NCBI GenBank assembly: GCA_932294355.1
Contig: OW028741.1
Location: 9,362,001-9,426,000, forward strand
Direction: 5' to 3'
DNA: 64,000 nucleotides
Origin: Aporophyla lueneburgensis
Lineage: Eukaryota; Arthropoda; Insecta; Lepidoptera; Noctuidae
Below, piece by piece: positions 9,426 through 19,411 of this stretch. The position numbers and the translations under genes were made by a program. Under the pieces are notes generated by a model that saw only the letters and a program-made list of their open reading frames with translations, was not told the origin of the DNA and did no database searches. The number at the start of each line of letters is the position of its first letter. Position 1 is the stretch's first letter.

Positions 9426-12359
9426 ATGGATGACGTAGCTGATCTTAACGATAGCTTCTTCTCGTGCTCTTCATCTACTAGTTTCGTTAGTGCGGACAGT
9501 GACCCTTCCTTACCTCTTACTTTGAATGATAAAATCTCTTCTCTTTTCTCCAATGACCCTAAGAATCTGCATATTGCTCATATAAATGCTCAGAGTGTTC
9601 CTGGTCACTATTCTGAACTTCTGGCATCCTTTAGTAGTGTTCACCTGGACGCGCTTTTGATATCGGAATCCTTTTTGAAGCCATCTCTACCCTCTAATCA
9701 ATATTCACTCCCCGGCTTCGTCTTGATCCGCAATGATAGGACCGGCAAAGGTGGAGGAGGTATTGCTATGTATTTGCGTGCTGATTTACCTTACAAGGTG
9801 GTTAGTTCATCTCCTTCACGGTATTCTGAGTCGGCTGAATACTTGTTTCTTGAAGTTACTGTTCATCACACAAAAGTTTTGCTAGCAGTGCTCTACAGTC
9901 CTAATCTTCACATTGACTACTTCAGTTCCCTCGATTCAACTCTCAGCGATCTTTGCCCCATGTACGAGCACGTTATTTTAATGGGTGATTTTAATACTTG
10001 CTTGATTAAAAATGACTCTCGCTCCCTCAAGCTCCTTTCACTCTTGTCTTCTTACAATCTTCAAGTTTTGCCTCTTTCTGCAACTCACTATTTTCCTAAC
10101 TGTACACCTTCTTTCCCAGATCTTATGATCGTCTCCTCTCCTAATAATGTTTCTTACCATGGTCAACTTACGGCTACTTTTTCATACCATGATCTCATTT
10201 ATCTCTCATATCGCATCCGTGTTCCTAAGCGTAAATCTCAGCTTTTATATCTCCGTAACTACAAAGGCATAGATCTGGAGGCTTTGCAGCGGGATGCCGC
10301 AAACATTGATTGGACCCCTCTGATCGAGAGCGAAAACATCGAGGATAAGGTCAAATGTTTTAATGCAACCGTCCTCGCCTTATTTGATCAGCATGCCCCT
10401 ATCCGACGTATCAAAGTAAAACATAACCCAGCACCATGGATAACGCAACAAATTAAAGTGCTTATGGGGCGTAGGGATAAAGCCAAGAGCAGATATAAGC
10501 GCAGACCTTCAGAACTGAATCTCTCTTATTACAAGTCCTTGCGTAATCGCTGCAGTCATCTGTGTCAAGACGCTAAGAGACGCTATTTCCACGATCAACT
10601 CAAAAACCGCAATTCTTCCGATGTTTGGAAATTCCTCAAATCTGTAGGCATAGGCAAGTCACCGGCTAACCAGTGTAAGGATGTGAACCTTAATGATCTT
10701 AATAAACATTTCTCTCTCCTTCCCTTTTCTCTAGATCCGTCTGTCAAAGCTACGACACTACAGAGTCTAGCTAGTTTGCCGTTACCTCAATGTTCTCCCT
10801 TTGAGCTTAGCAATGTTACTGAGGATGACGTTAAGAAATCTATTCTTGCGATTACTTCTTCAGCAGTCGGTAATGATAAGTTGTGTTCAAGAATGATAAC
10901 TCTTATCCTTTCCTCGTTACTTCCTGTTCTCACTCACATATTCAATCACTCATTTACCTCTTGCTCTTTTCCGTCAGTCTGGAAACAGGCTCATATTATA
11001 CCTTTACCTAAAACTAATAACCCTACTTTATTAACCCACTTTAGACCTATTTCTATTCTTCCATTTCTCTCTAAAGTTCTTGAGCACATAGTTCATAGAC
11101 AAGTATCATTTTTCTTGGCGTCAAACTCGTTAATTTCCCCTTTCCAATCCGGTTTTCGCTCAGGTCATAGTACTGTAACCGCGCTTCTTAAGGTAACTGA
11201 CGACATCCGCTGGGCAATGGAGAATAAGTCCCTGACTGTTCTTGTATTGCTCGATTTTAGTAGCGCCTTCAACTCTGTGGATTTCGACATTTTACTAGGT
11301 ATCCTCCAATCTATAAATTTCTCTTCTCCCTCCTTAGCCTGGTTCAGTTCTTATCTCCGGGGACGCTCTCAGTGTGTTCGCCTGGAGGAGTCCTTCTCTG
11401 ATTGGTGTTGTCTCACTGAGGGTGTTCCCCAGGGTAGCGTTCTCTCTCCTCTTCTTTTTTCAATTTTCATAAACCTTGTTACCACGGTTATTTCCTCTAA
11501 TTTTCATCTCTACGCAGATGACTTGCAGCTTTACCGGCATTTTACTGTAGCTGACGCGGGCTCTGCACTTGCTGCAATGAATCGTGACTTGGCTTGCATC
11601 AGTGTTTGGGCTAAGTCATTTGGTTTGCAAATTAACCCATCTAAATCTCAGGCCATGATCATAGGCAGTCGATTTGTTCGCAATGCGGCTGATGTTGCAT
11701 CTCTGATGCCTTTGTATCTAGATGGTGTTCGTATTGAGTATACTGAAACCGCTAAAGATCTGGGTGTAGTTATTGACTCCAATCTTTCGTGGCGTGCTCA
11801 GGTCAATGAGGTCAGTCGAAAGGTACATTTCTCCTTTCATTCGCTGAAATGCCTTCAAAGTCTCTTGCCCTTGAAGACTAAAATTTCTTTGGCACAAACA
11901 CTTATGCAGCCGATTATAGATTATGCTGACGCCTGCTACTTGGATGCTACTGAGGAGCTATTAAACAAGCTTGAGCGCCTGCAAAACCTGTGCATTCGCT
12001 TTGTTTTCGGTCTTCGAAAGTATGACCATGTTTCTCACCTTCGCAAGGAACTCAAGTGGCTCCCAATCCGCCTTCGCAGGAACACTCGGATTTTATGTCT
12101 CCTCTTCAACCTCCTACACAACCCGTCTTACCCTTCCTATCTGCGTGAACGTTTTTCTTACGCTCGCCCTAGCGATGCACCGTGCAGATCACACCTTAGA
12201 TCCCTCCTTAAATCCCAACCTCATAAAACCAGTTATTATTCCTATTCCTTCTCTGTTCATGCTGTTAGATTGTGGAACTCACTTCCGCCTAGCATTCGAG
12301 ATCTAAAAACTATTTCCCTTTTCAAATCCCGAGTAAAAGAGCACTACCTTTCCTCATAA
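9426..12359 (+). CDS. LINE ORF2: APE endonuclease and reverse transcriptase, intact
   Basis: 977 codons without interruption. The endonuclease (about residues 50-280) shows HINAQSVPGH, the E of LLISESFL, GGGGIAMYLR, MGDFNT and a terminal YHDL histidine. The reverse transcriptase (about 470-790) has RPISILPFLSKVLEHI, QSGFRSGHSTVTAL, LLDFSSAFNSVDFDILL, EGVPQGSVLSPLLF and the catalytic LYADDLQLY. The C-terminus has the LWNSLPPSIRDL motif common in CR1/Jockey-type ORF2. It would nick target DNA and reverse-transcribe the element RNA at the nick. The ATG at 9426 precedes the endonuclease by about 50 residues. All catalytic residues that can be recognised are present, so this could be an active or recently active enzyme. 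Confidence 0.93.
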   Translation: MDDVADLNDSFFSCSSSTSFVSADSDPSLPLTLNDKISSLFSNDPKNLHIAHINAQSVPGHYSELLASFSSVHLDALLISESFLKPSLPSNQYSLPGFVLIRNDRTGKGGGGIAMYLRADLPYKVVSSSPSRYSESAEYLFLEVTVHHTKVLLAVLYSPNLHIDYFSSLDSTLSDLCPMYEHVILMGDFNTCLIKNDSRSLKLLSLLSSYNLQVLPLSATHYFPNCTPSFPDLMIVSSPNNVSYHGQLTATFSYHDLIYLSYRIRVPKRKSQLLYLRNYKGIDLEALQRDAANIDWTPLIESENIEDKVKCFNATVLALFDQHAPIRRIKVKHNPAPWITQQIKVLMGRRDKAKSRYKRRPSELNLSYYKSLRNRCSHLCQDAKRRYFHDQLKNRNSSDVWKFLKSVGIGKSPANQCKDVNLNDLNKHFSLLPFSLDPSVKATTLQSLASLPLPQCSPFELSNVTEDDVKKSILAITSSAVGNDKLCSRMITLILSSLLPVLTHIFNHSFTSCSFPSVWKQAHIIPLPKTNNPTLLTHFRPISILPFLSKVLEHIVHRQVSFFLASNSLISPFQSGFRSGHSTVTALLKVTDDIRWAMENKSLTVLVLLDFSSAFNSVDFDILLGILQSINFSSPSLAWFSSYLRGRSQCVRLEESFSDWCCLTEGVPQGSVLSPLLFSIFINLVTTVISSNFHLYADDLQLYRHFTVADAGSALAAMNRDLACISVWAKSFGLQINPSKSQAMIIGSRFVRNAADVASLMPLYLDGVRIEYTETAKDLGVVIDSNLSWRAQVNEVSRKVHFSFHSLKCLQSLLPLKTKISLAQTLMQPIIDYADACYLDATEELLNKLERLQNLCIRFVFGLRKYDHVSHLRKELKWLPIRLRRNTRILCLLFNLLHNPSYPSYLRERFSYARPSDAPCRSHLRSLLKSQPHKTSYYSYSFSVHAVRLWNSLPPSIRDLKTISLFKSRVKEHYLSS

Positions 12360-12556
12360 TTGTGTGTATTTATATATATATGTATACGTATTTATTTGTA
12401 TATTTTAGCTTTATGTATTTATTTAAGTATATGTTAATTTCTTGCATTATATATGTATAAGTATATTTTAGTTTAAGACTTCACATATTCATATCTTCTC
12501 TTCTTGTTTTCACACACTATTGTCTACATTTCTTTTTCATTTCTCCTTTCGCAGGT

Positions 12557-12588
12557 CTGCTGGAAGAAATTTCTTAAGAAATAAGCAG
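12557..12588 (+). other. 3' UTR stem-loop of the LINE
   Basis: TGCT (12558-12561) pairs with AGCA (12584-12587), and ATTTCTT with AAGAAAT (12569-12582), in the sequence CTGCTGGAAG...AAGCAG. It lies about 60 bp before the terminal AATAAA-type repeats. Similar GCTGGAAGA... stem-loops are common in 3' ends of lepidopteran LINEs, where they probably help the RT recognise the RNA. Confidence 0.6.
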
Positions 12589-12678
12589 TACCTTTGTACT
12601 CAATTGTATTAATATGCCTTATCACTCTGTTTTTTTACTGTGTGTACATAAATAATAAAATAAATAAAATAAATAAAT

Positions 12679-12857
12679 GGTAACATGAGTTACTCGTCTC
12701 AACAAATTTACAAATTATTTCAAATAACAATTAATCATAGTTAACAAATATTTACAGCGTATTACTACTTCCCTTATAGAGACTGCCAAGTAATTAGCCT
12801 ACTGTAAATTACCAATTTGGTGGTTATGTCTTATAACCGCGCTCTGAATACCAAAAT
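12679..12857 (-). other. Bel/Pao leader next to the 5' LTR, with candidate primer-binding site
   Basis: Remaining part of the LTR element leader. On the element strand, after a 4-nt spacer from the LTR end, comes TGGTATTCAGAGCGCGG (12853 down to 12837). Its TGG start fits the complement of a tRNA 3' CCA end. The tRNA was not identified. Confidence 0.5.
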
Positions 12858-13527
12858 TGTACGCTGCCAGACTAGACCTCATAATACGATTTCTAATGCG
12901 CAGTGGAAGTGTGATAATCGTGGGGCTCTAGAGACAAGAAGTGGCTAGCGAAACTAGTCCGCCGTACGCGGAGCAGACAATACAAGTACAATTCAAGTGA
13001 AGACGCAATACAATTAACAAATGACTCACCTACAATACAACAAAAGAACTTACCTGGTGGTTGAAGGACACTGCTGCTGGGGTTACCTGGAGTTATGTAT
13101 GTAAGTGAGTGTATATGTATCGTGTTGTGACGTTACGAGTATTCTTCAGGTTACAATCCGCTGCAATAAGGCTGGAGGCAATCACAGCATGCGGTCTTCA
13201 AATCACTCGTTCCCAATAGCGTCACTTTGCTTAACCTTCAAACTATTTAAACAAGATATATCCAAAATCAACCCGTATTATTTCACCAAGATAGGGGTTA
13301 TTAACACAAACAACTGGGTCATGACCTATTGTCCACCAAAACGACCGGGGTAAGGGATTACTTTACAAAAGATCGCGAGATACAACACGGCGACGTGTTC
13401 CCTTTTTCCCACTAAAAACCAAGAGGAAGAGTCAAGTGTCAAAATCAAACTGTCAAGTCAGATGTCATTCCGTTCGGGCGGCGCGTTCCGAAGGCGCATA
13501 GAGTAACAAAGTGTTCGGTCCGAAACA
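12858..13527 (-). repeat. Bel/Pao 5' LTR
   Basis: 670 bp with the same ends as the other LTR. Its outer end is followed by GTCGG (13528-13532), the right copy of the target duplication. About five substitutions separate it from 3818-4483 over some 600 bp. The block at about 13383-13432 differs strongly in sequence and length from the corresponding 4345-4395. Confidence 0.93.
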
Positions 13528-14120
13528 GTCGGCATCCGGTGATACCGGAGTGCCTCCCTAATGCAACTCCAGGGCAGGGTGTTGAAGGCATTGGCGATGT
13601 CTAGGCGGTGTGCCAAGACGACCCCACCCCGGGCCACTGCATCCCCCGTCGTGAGGGCTCGCACGCGCATGATGGCGTCTACCGTAGAACGCCCCTTGCG
13701 GAAGCTGTACTGGCCGTCCGACAGGTCCGGCCCCTCCCGCACCAGCCACCCGACGAGGCGGTCTGCAATCACTCTTTCAAAGAGCTTGCCCACCTCGTCG
13801 AGCAGCACGATGGGCTGGTAAGCGGACGGAGAGTCCGCTGGGCGCCCAGGCTTCTTAATGAGGACCAGTTTCCCCGTCTTCCAACGAAGTGGGAACTGGC
13901 CCCTCTCCAAACATGCGCTTAGGAGCCCCCTGAGTCGAGGCCCGAGAGCCTCTAAGGCCAGGACCCAGGCTTTGCCAGGCAAGCCGTCGGGTCCTGGGGC
14001 GGTATTCTTGGCATTAAGCCTTCGTACCGCCACTCTCAACTCTACCCCGGTCACCTCTGGAGCGTTGTCGTCGTCATCGGTGGTGTGACCACAGGAGGCG
14101 GAGCCATGGGTGGGGGACTA
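13528..14120 (-). pseudogene. R1-clade ORF2, N-terminal part of the reverse transcriptase
   Basis: Minus-strand frame with NTAPGPDGLPGKAW, the RT-0/1 start, then WKTGKLVLIKKPG and AYQPIVLLDEVGKLFERVIA. These are followed by GQYSFRKGRSTVDAI and LDIANAFNTLPW, which carries the first catalytic aspartate. It stops at the Bel/Pao insertion and continues at 3812. A TAG (14118-14120) separates it from the upstream endonuclease region in the same frame. Confidence 0.9.
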
Positions 14121-15284
14121 TGTTCCCCTCGCGAAGGGAACAGAGCGCTCACCACGCCCTCCACGAGTTGGGGCCGGAGACCCAGTCAGCGGAGGAGCCC
14201 ATGGGCGGAGTTTCTCCCGGACGGCCTTGTAGGGCCGTCCCCATGGGTCCCTGTTCAGAGTCTCCAGCGACTCCTTGCGGGCCAATCCTCTGGCCCGCAG
14301 GATCTCCTCTTGGAGGGCGGTCTTCGCCGCTCTGTACCCCTCATATAGCTCCGCCTGAATGGCTTCCGTATCCGGAGGGCGGATACGGAGCCTGCGGTGC
14401 CTGGTGTACCGGCGTCGCGCCGCAACGCGCCAAGCCCATCCTGGCTGGACTCGGGGCATAGCCACGTCACAAATCTCGGACATGGCCTCCCGGAACCACT
14501 CGGCCTCGTCGTTGATGTCAGCAGGCCTGTCCGGTGGTGACACCCAGGCCTGCACGATCGAGGCTTCCAGGAGAAGCTCCCGGTCCAGCTTCTTTAGCGC
14601 CCACCGCGGACCACACGGGGCCTGTCGGACCGGCGCGGTCGAGGTCTGGGCGGAGACGTCAAACCGGATGTACCGGTGGTCGGAATACGTCTCCACCCCC
14701 TCCATTACACGCCAGTCAATGACCTGCGGCGACAGAGTGGGGCTGGCGAACGAAATGTCCACCACTTAATCGCCCCGCATCCGTAATCACGTAGGGACAG
14801 AACCCCGGTTAGGGACGACTAGGCCTGTCTCCAGAGCCCAGTCCTCCACCATCCTGCCCCGTGTGTCCGTATACCGGGAACCCCAAGCCAAATTCTTGGC
14901 GTTGAAGTCCCCGAGCACGAGCACGGGGAGGGGACGGAACCCGACGATAACAACTTTCAACTCCGCAAGGGAGTTGTGGAACTCGGCGAGAGTTCGGCTC
15001 GGGGAGAAGTATACTCCTACCACGACAATCTCCCCGAACCGTGCCGCTACGCAACCTCGTCCCCTCTTGACAGCCTCGAGGGTCGGGGTTCCGGCGGCGG
15101 CCGACGAAATGAGGGTCACTGAGCCGCACAGGTCCTCCACCCAGTCATCCCTGGGCGGGACAAAGTACGGCTCAGCGACCACTGCGATGTTAATCGACCA
15201 CTGCGCCATGCTCTGGAGCAAAAGATCCTGAGCAGAGGCGCAGTGGTTGATGTTCGCCTGGAGGAGGCGTAATGGAGCAGCCAT
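14121..15284 (-). pseudogene. R1-clade ORF2, APE endonuclease and linker, with nonsense codons
   Basis: Starts MAAPLRLLQANINHC at 15284. It shows the EPYF block, a VLGDFNAKN motif and, after the breaks, SDHRYIRF with the catalytic histidine. Stops occur in the same frame at 14787-14789 (TGA) and 14766-14768 (TAA), between the DFNAKN and SDH blocks. A further TAG is at 14118-14120. The linker to the RT is rich in Arg and Glu. It would cut chromosomal DNA to prime reverse transcription; this copy cannot make it. Confidence 0.88.
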
Positions 15285-15550
15285 TACTGACAGCCCATAT
15301 CAGCCCCCTCCCGAGCCCCCTGTGCGGCGGTGCTGGCCACGACAGCAGTGGTCGAGGCGGCAGCGGCGACAGCGGTGACGGCGGTGGCGGAGGACTTACC
15401 CTTGCCTCTGGCCTTGGCGGCTGCAGCGCAGGCCTTACTCCCAGCCCGGTGTTCGGCCGGCTTGCCAGCCGCCGCACATGCATAGCAGTGCGGCGTGGCA
15501 TTGCACGAGCCGGCCTTGTGACCGGGCTGACCGCAGCGGAAGCAGTGAGC
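15284..15550 (-). pseudogene. R1-clade ORF1 C-terminus with CCHC knuckles; UAAUG junction to ORF2
   Basis: The minus-strand frame begins inside ORF1 with AHCFRCGQPGHKAGSC (CX2CX4HX4C) and a second, looser Cys/His motif, followed by an Ala-rich tail. It ends in TAA at 15286-15284. The last A of the stop is the first base of the ORF2 ATG, giving TAATG. Termination-reinitiation at UAAUG is known for the R1-clade element SART1, so coupling is likely here. Everything upstream was lost by 5' truncation at 15550. Confidence 0.85.
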
Positions 15551-17133
15551 TAAACTGTAAGGCAGTTTGTTGGCAGATGTAGCTCCTTTTTTTTAATTTT
15601 TGTAATAATATTATATTGACACCTTTTCCTTTAAACATATAAAACATAAACAACAAAAAACAGAGACATAAAATACGCAAGTTTTTCAACTATTATTTAC
15701 AGTGAGGCTTTGGAAAAACATATCTAAGAGGTAGTTACTAATTTTACTTTTAAAAACGCGCTTTTGAATTTCGCATTACTGCCCGTGACTATAAATCTAT
15801 GAAAGCGTCTTTACTTTGTCACGATGCAACCTAACTCAGTTCTGCTGAATGTTTTATTGCTGCTTTATGCATGACAACGTTTTACGTATACTGTTTGTTT
15901 GTTTTGTTTTTTCAAATATTTATGGGATATGGGACTTTAATATGATATAACGGCGGTATTTTTACCGGCGACATGTGTATGTACCTACTTTAGAAACACC
16001 TCTGCTCAATCGTTCGGAGGAACAAGGCGTGATGTATGTGATCGAAACTATATAACCGACAACGCATTGTACTCAGCAGAAACTTGGGAAAGTTTTTATT
16101 TAGCAAATACGTTCTATTCTGGTGGTCAGTAGATTAACTTGATTGATTGATACTAAGTAAAAGGAAGTCGGCATAGACATGCTTCAAACTTTTTTTAAAT
16201 GATGAATTAAATAATCAATTAGTAATTCAAATGAAATGTCACAGATGAGTTTGTTTTGGCCTTTCTTCTCAGAGTAGTCGGATAGACCTCATTTAGTTTT
16301 GAAAATATGATTGACGTTTAAAATCATTTATCATTTAACTTGTTTTAAAGTTAGTAAGGCGAGCTCAAAAAACTACCCGTTAAATATATCTCTATTACTT
16401 TTTCTGTTTTTACCCGTGAGAACCTGTAATTGGCTTTATGTTTCTTATACAATTGTTATCCATATGTAACAGCTGTTGGTTCTCCTATGAATAAACAAAT
16501 AAATAAATAAATAGTGTATACACTAATAAATACTTTGACTTTGACTTTAAATAAAACAATTATTATTTAACGTAGTGATTTAAATCAAGCCATTTACCAT
16601 CATATTTTTTCAACCCTAACTACGTTATCCATACATAAAACAGAGCACTAAGGTATCAGAATTAGGTCACGCCGGGATTCCTAGGTCGTCGTTCGAATCA
16701 CGCCCGTGTAGGCTATACAAACACACATACATATTCACATGTATGTGTTTAATCAGAGCAGAACCTAATAGTTCCAGCGTATTGCATATTGTATACATTG
16801 CGGTCTATTGACAGAGTAATTAGTTACTGCCTCTTGTGTAAGGAGCGATGGTAGCTGAATTGTTGCTTACTTCGGCCTTTGTTTCGCAGTTCCAGTTAAC
16901 AAAGGCATTCCTCTATCGAATTTCATCGGAAATCTAAACCAAATCTCGATGTTGTGAAGGATTGTCAGTATGTTTCTACGAATATGTACTACTGCCACTA
17001 ATACGTTTGTTCCATCTTTCTTTGCTGTCTATATTCGGAAGGCTGTGTTCAGCAAAATGCATTTTCGGCTGCTAAACAAGTGAACAATTTGTTGCAATAT
17101 TCAGAGCACAATTCCTTATTTTTAAGAAGGTCT
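15551..17133 (+). repeat. Right copy of the 1.6-1.7-kb direct repeat
   Basis: Same orientation and almost the same sequence as 417-2137. It starts at TAAACTGTAAGGCAG against the truncated R1 5' end and ends at AAGGTCT (17127-17133). It lacks the 134-bp MITE and has TACCTA (15982-15987) instead. Other differences are single bases and small indels such as one fewer AAT or AAAT unit. No gene. Confidence 0.9.
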
Positions 17134-17838
17134 GCATTCTAGTTTCTATCTGTGCAAAATACCATTTTTTCTACCTTTTGGACAAGTTTTCTGGGCCTGA
17201 TTGTCGATTGCGATAACGATTTTGTTACCTGAATGATTTTAATTGGCCTGAAGTTTACGGCAGCACACTCCACCTATACGCCCTGCGATAAAAATGGTGG
17301 GTGGAACAACAATAAGTCTAAGAAGCTAATTGTGACGTATCCGTAGCGCCAACACCAGCCTAGCATTGTTAGTTCTTCAGACACATTGCCAAGTTTGTTG
17401 AGCCCTAAACACAAAAACAGCCTCCACTAGGATGAATACTGTCCAACACACCCTGGGCAGCGGTCTCACTACCATTCTTGCTTATATTCAAACCACGATA
17501 CGAGCTTCTATGGACTAGCTCCGCCCAACAGAAGAAAAGAAGATTAATCAGCTTCTTACAATAGTAATTTTTCTTTTCGGCATAGCCTCGGTAGAAAGAT
17601 ATGTGACCTTGAACACTAATGCCATTTAACGCTTACTTGGTATTTAATGTTCCCACACAAAGCGATATTTTGGGCTAACACAAAGTTCCTTTATTCCTTA
17701 CATTTTCCTTGATCATTTATTTTCTTTTACTCAGAATAAACGGCTTTTTTGCTCTTAAGGCCCCGCGATGTATCTTGTGTCTCCTTCATAAGTAGAACCA
17801 ACTACGAAATTAGATATAATCATCTGTACTTATCTTTA
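17134..17838. other. No gene or repeat recognised
   Basis: About 700 bp of mixed-composition DNA without an open frame or recognisable element ends. Confidence 0.5.
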
Positions 17839-18003
17839 TCTATACTAAAAGCTGAAGAGTTTGTTTGTTATTTTGTTTGAGCACACTGATCTCTGGAAGC
17901 TCCTATTGCATTTGAAAAACTGTTTTTGAATAAATTCAAAAACAGTTCCAAAAAAAAAAAAAAATCCCAAAAAAATTGGGCTATTAAAATAGCCCAATTT
18001 TTG
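17839..18003 (+). mobile_element. 5' end of a Helitron-like element followed by two hairpins
   Basis: TCTATACTAAAAGCTGAAGA resembles the start of the Helitron-like copies at 53267 and (reversed) 26317. The copy breaks off after about 80 bp. Then come two near-perfect palindromes: AACTGTTTTTGAAT and its complement (17918-17947), and AAATTGGGCTATT with its complement (17972-18001), separated by an A-run. Confidence 0.6.
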
Positions 18004-18049
18004 AGGCAGGTTTTAAGTTATTTAACATCACGCTAACACCTTTGGAAGC

Positions 18050-18632
18050 TGAGTAAAATGAAAAACCGGCCAAGTGCGAGTCGGACTCGCGCACCGACGG
18101 TTCCGTACAAACCTGTAGGTATTCTCGGTTTAAAAATATTTTTTTTTTTAATTTTTATATTTCAGTTGATTGAATGTAAGGTAAATTGCGGTTTACGATT
18201 TCTGACGTTTAAAAAAAAAACTACTCACTCGATCTCGTTCAAACCAATTTTCCGTGGTAGTTTACATGGTAATGTACATCATATATTTTTTTTTAGTTTT
18301 ATCATTCTCTTATTTTAGAAGTTACGGGGGGGGGACACACATTTTACCACTTTGGAAGTGTCTCTCGCACAAACTATTCAGTTTACAAAAAAATGATAAC
18401 AGAAACCTCATTACCATTTTTGAAGACCTATTCATAGATACCCCACACGTATGGGTTTGATGAAAAAAATCATTTTTGAGTTTCAGTTCTATGTATGGGG
18501 AACCCCAAAATTTATTGTTTTTTTTTTCTATTTTAGTGTGAAAATCTTAATGCGGTTCACAGAATACATCTACTTACCAAGTTTCAACAGCATAGTTCTT
18601 ATAGTTTCGGAATAAAATGGCTGTGACATACG

Positions 18633-18680
<48 letters not shown>

Positions 18681-18735
18681 TGACGAATCTATAAGGGTTC
18701 CGTTTTTTGCCATTTGGCAACGGAACCCTAAAAAA
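18050..18735 (+). repeat. Dispersed lepidopteran repeat with GGTTCCGT ends and a CAGA microsatellite
   Basis: Starts ACCGGCCAAGTGCGAGTCGG and includes CGGTTCCGTACA near 18100. It ends with (CAGA)n at about 18637-18680, then GGGTTCCGTTTTTTGCC and GGCAACGGAACCCTA. The last two form a stem. I recognise this repeat as widespread in moths and butterflies but cannot assign it to a transposon class. It has no coding capacity. Confidence 0.5.
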
Positions 18736-18739
18736 GGTT

Positions 18740-19062
18740 AGAAAGAACGGTAAGTGATAACGAAGCAATTGCACGGCCAGGCGATGATACGATGGGACGA
18801 TGTGGGTCGGGGGAACACGAAACTTCACGCTGACGAAGTCGCACATTAAAGCTACATTTTATAAATAAATTCGAAAGTAACTTTGTTTGTATGTTAACTT
18901 ATCATGCCTATGCCACTGAAGCGATTTAAACGACAAGTTTGGCAAGGAGGTAGATGGCATTCTAGGAAAGGATAGAAGCTTCTTGTTGTCCTCCCGGTAG
19001 CATGTTTTCTTCGGACAATTCCCGAAAACCACGCCAGCGAAGCCGCGGCCAGAACCTAGTAT
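18740..19062 (+). mobile_element. Two degenerate Helitron-like 3' ends
   Basis: 18740-18853 resembles the family 3' region (GGGTCGGGGGAACACGAAA...GACGAAGTCGCA...AAGCT). 18930-19060 ends GCGAAGCCGCGGCCAGAACCTAG, a variant of the terminal hairpin plus CTAG. Both are decayed. Confidence 0.45.
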
Positions 19063-19411
19063 TAGATAAGGACATAAAATTACTTACTTCTTTGTGCCTT
19101 TACTTGACGTTATTACATTTTATGTGGTCCTTAATTATGAGCTGAGCTAAATACATATACAGTAACAGACACAAAAACACTGAGTTTTAAAGCTTAGAGC
19201 ACATTATGCCAGGCCGCATGAAAATAGCCGCATGCTTGCCTACTGCCAATAGCATTTAGGATATCAAAGCCCTTTGAGCTACAATTAATTTCAGTTAAGT
19301 TTACCAGTAGTGGCGGTAGTGCGGTCACCAAAATAGATGTTACCAGGGTCTTCGGATATGGTTGAATTTTAGCAAGACACTGATGAATGTTATGTTAAAA
19401 TTGATTTTAAT
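19063..19411. other. AT-rich, no gene seen
   Basis: No open frame of interest and no recognisable repeat boundary. Confidence 0.5.

Larger units (their letters stand above)
8066..12678 (+). mobile_element. Jockey-superfamily LINE, near full length, inside the Bel/Pao leader
   Basis: Plus-strand element with a C-rich start (AGACCCCCCCACACACGC near 8063), ORF1, a roughly 0.5-kb spacer, an intact ORF2, and a 3' UTR. The UTR holds a stem-loop and ends in (AATAAAATAA)-type repeats at 12646-12677 instead of plain poly(A). That tail and the ORF2 motifs fit CR1/Daphne-type clades of the Jockey superfamily, but the exact clade is not settled by eye. A clear target duplication was not found. It is the youngest layer of the nest and the only one with a complete polymerase frame. 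Confidence 0.85.
3818..13527 (-). mobile_element. Bel/Pao-type LTR retrotransposon, internally deleted, inserted in the R1 RT
   Basis: Two LTRs of about 666-670 bp, starting TGT and ending ACA on the plus strand, are flanked by a perfect 5-bp duplication GTCGG (3813-3817 and 13528-13532). The coding remnants (gag with three zinc knuckles, protease, RT tail, RNase H, integrase) lie in the Bel/Pao order and are all on the minus strand. Most of the RT and the integrase catalytic core are deleted, and gag has a nonsense codon, so it is non-autonomous. No env-like frame is seen. A plus-strand LINE (8066-12678) sits in its leader. LTR divergence is low outside one block, which suggests a fairly recent insertion. 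Confidence 0.93.
2138..15550 (-). mobile_element. R1-clade non-LTR retrotransposon, 5'-truncated, split by an LTR element
   Basis: Minus-strand LINE with a poly(A) tail (T-run 2137-2152). It retains the end of ORF1 with CCHC knuckles, an APE-type endonuclease, a reverse transcriptase with YADD, and a C-terminal CCHC motif. The R1-clade call rests on the domain order, the GVPQGSVLGP and LYGAPVWAP motifs and the ORF1/ORF2 junction. The Bel/Pao element at 3818-13527 interrupts the RT. With one copy of the GTCGG duplication removed, the reading frame continues across the gap. The reading frame carries several nonsense codons, so the copy is dead. Seven more short copies of the same family occur in the window. 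Confidence 0.92.

Noticed and set aside
3818..13527. Bel/Pao element as an endogenous retrovirus with envelope
   Set aside because: No third ORF or membrane-protein-like frame lies between integrase and the 3' LTR; gag and pol are broken.
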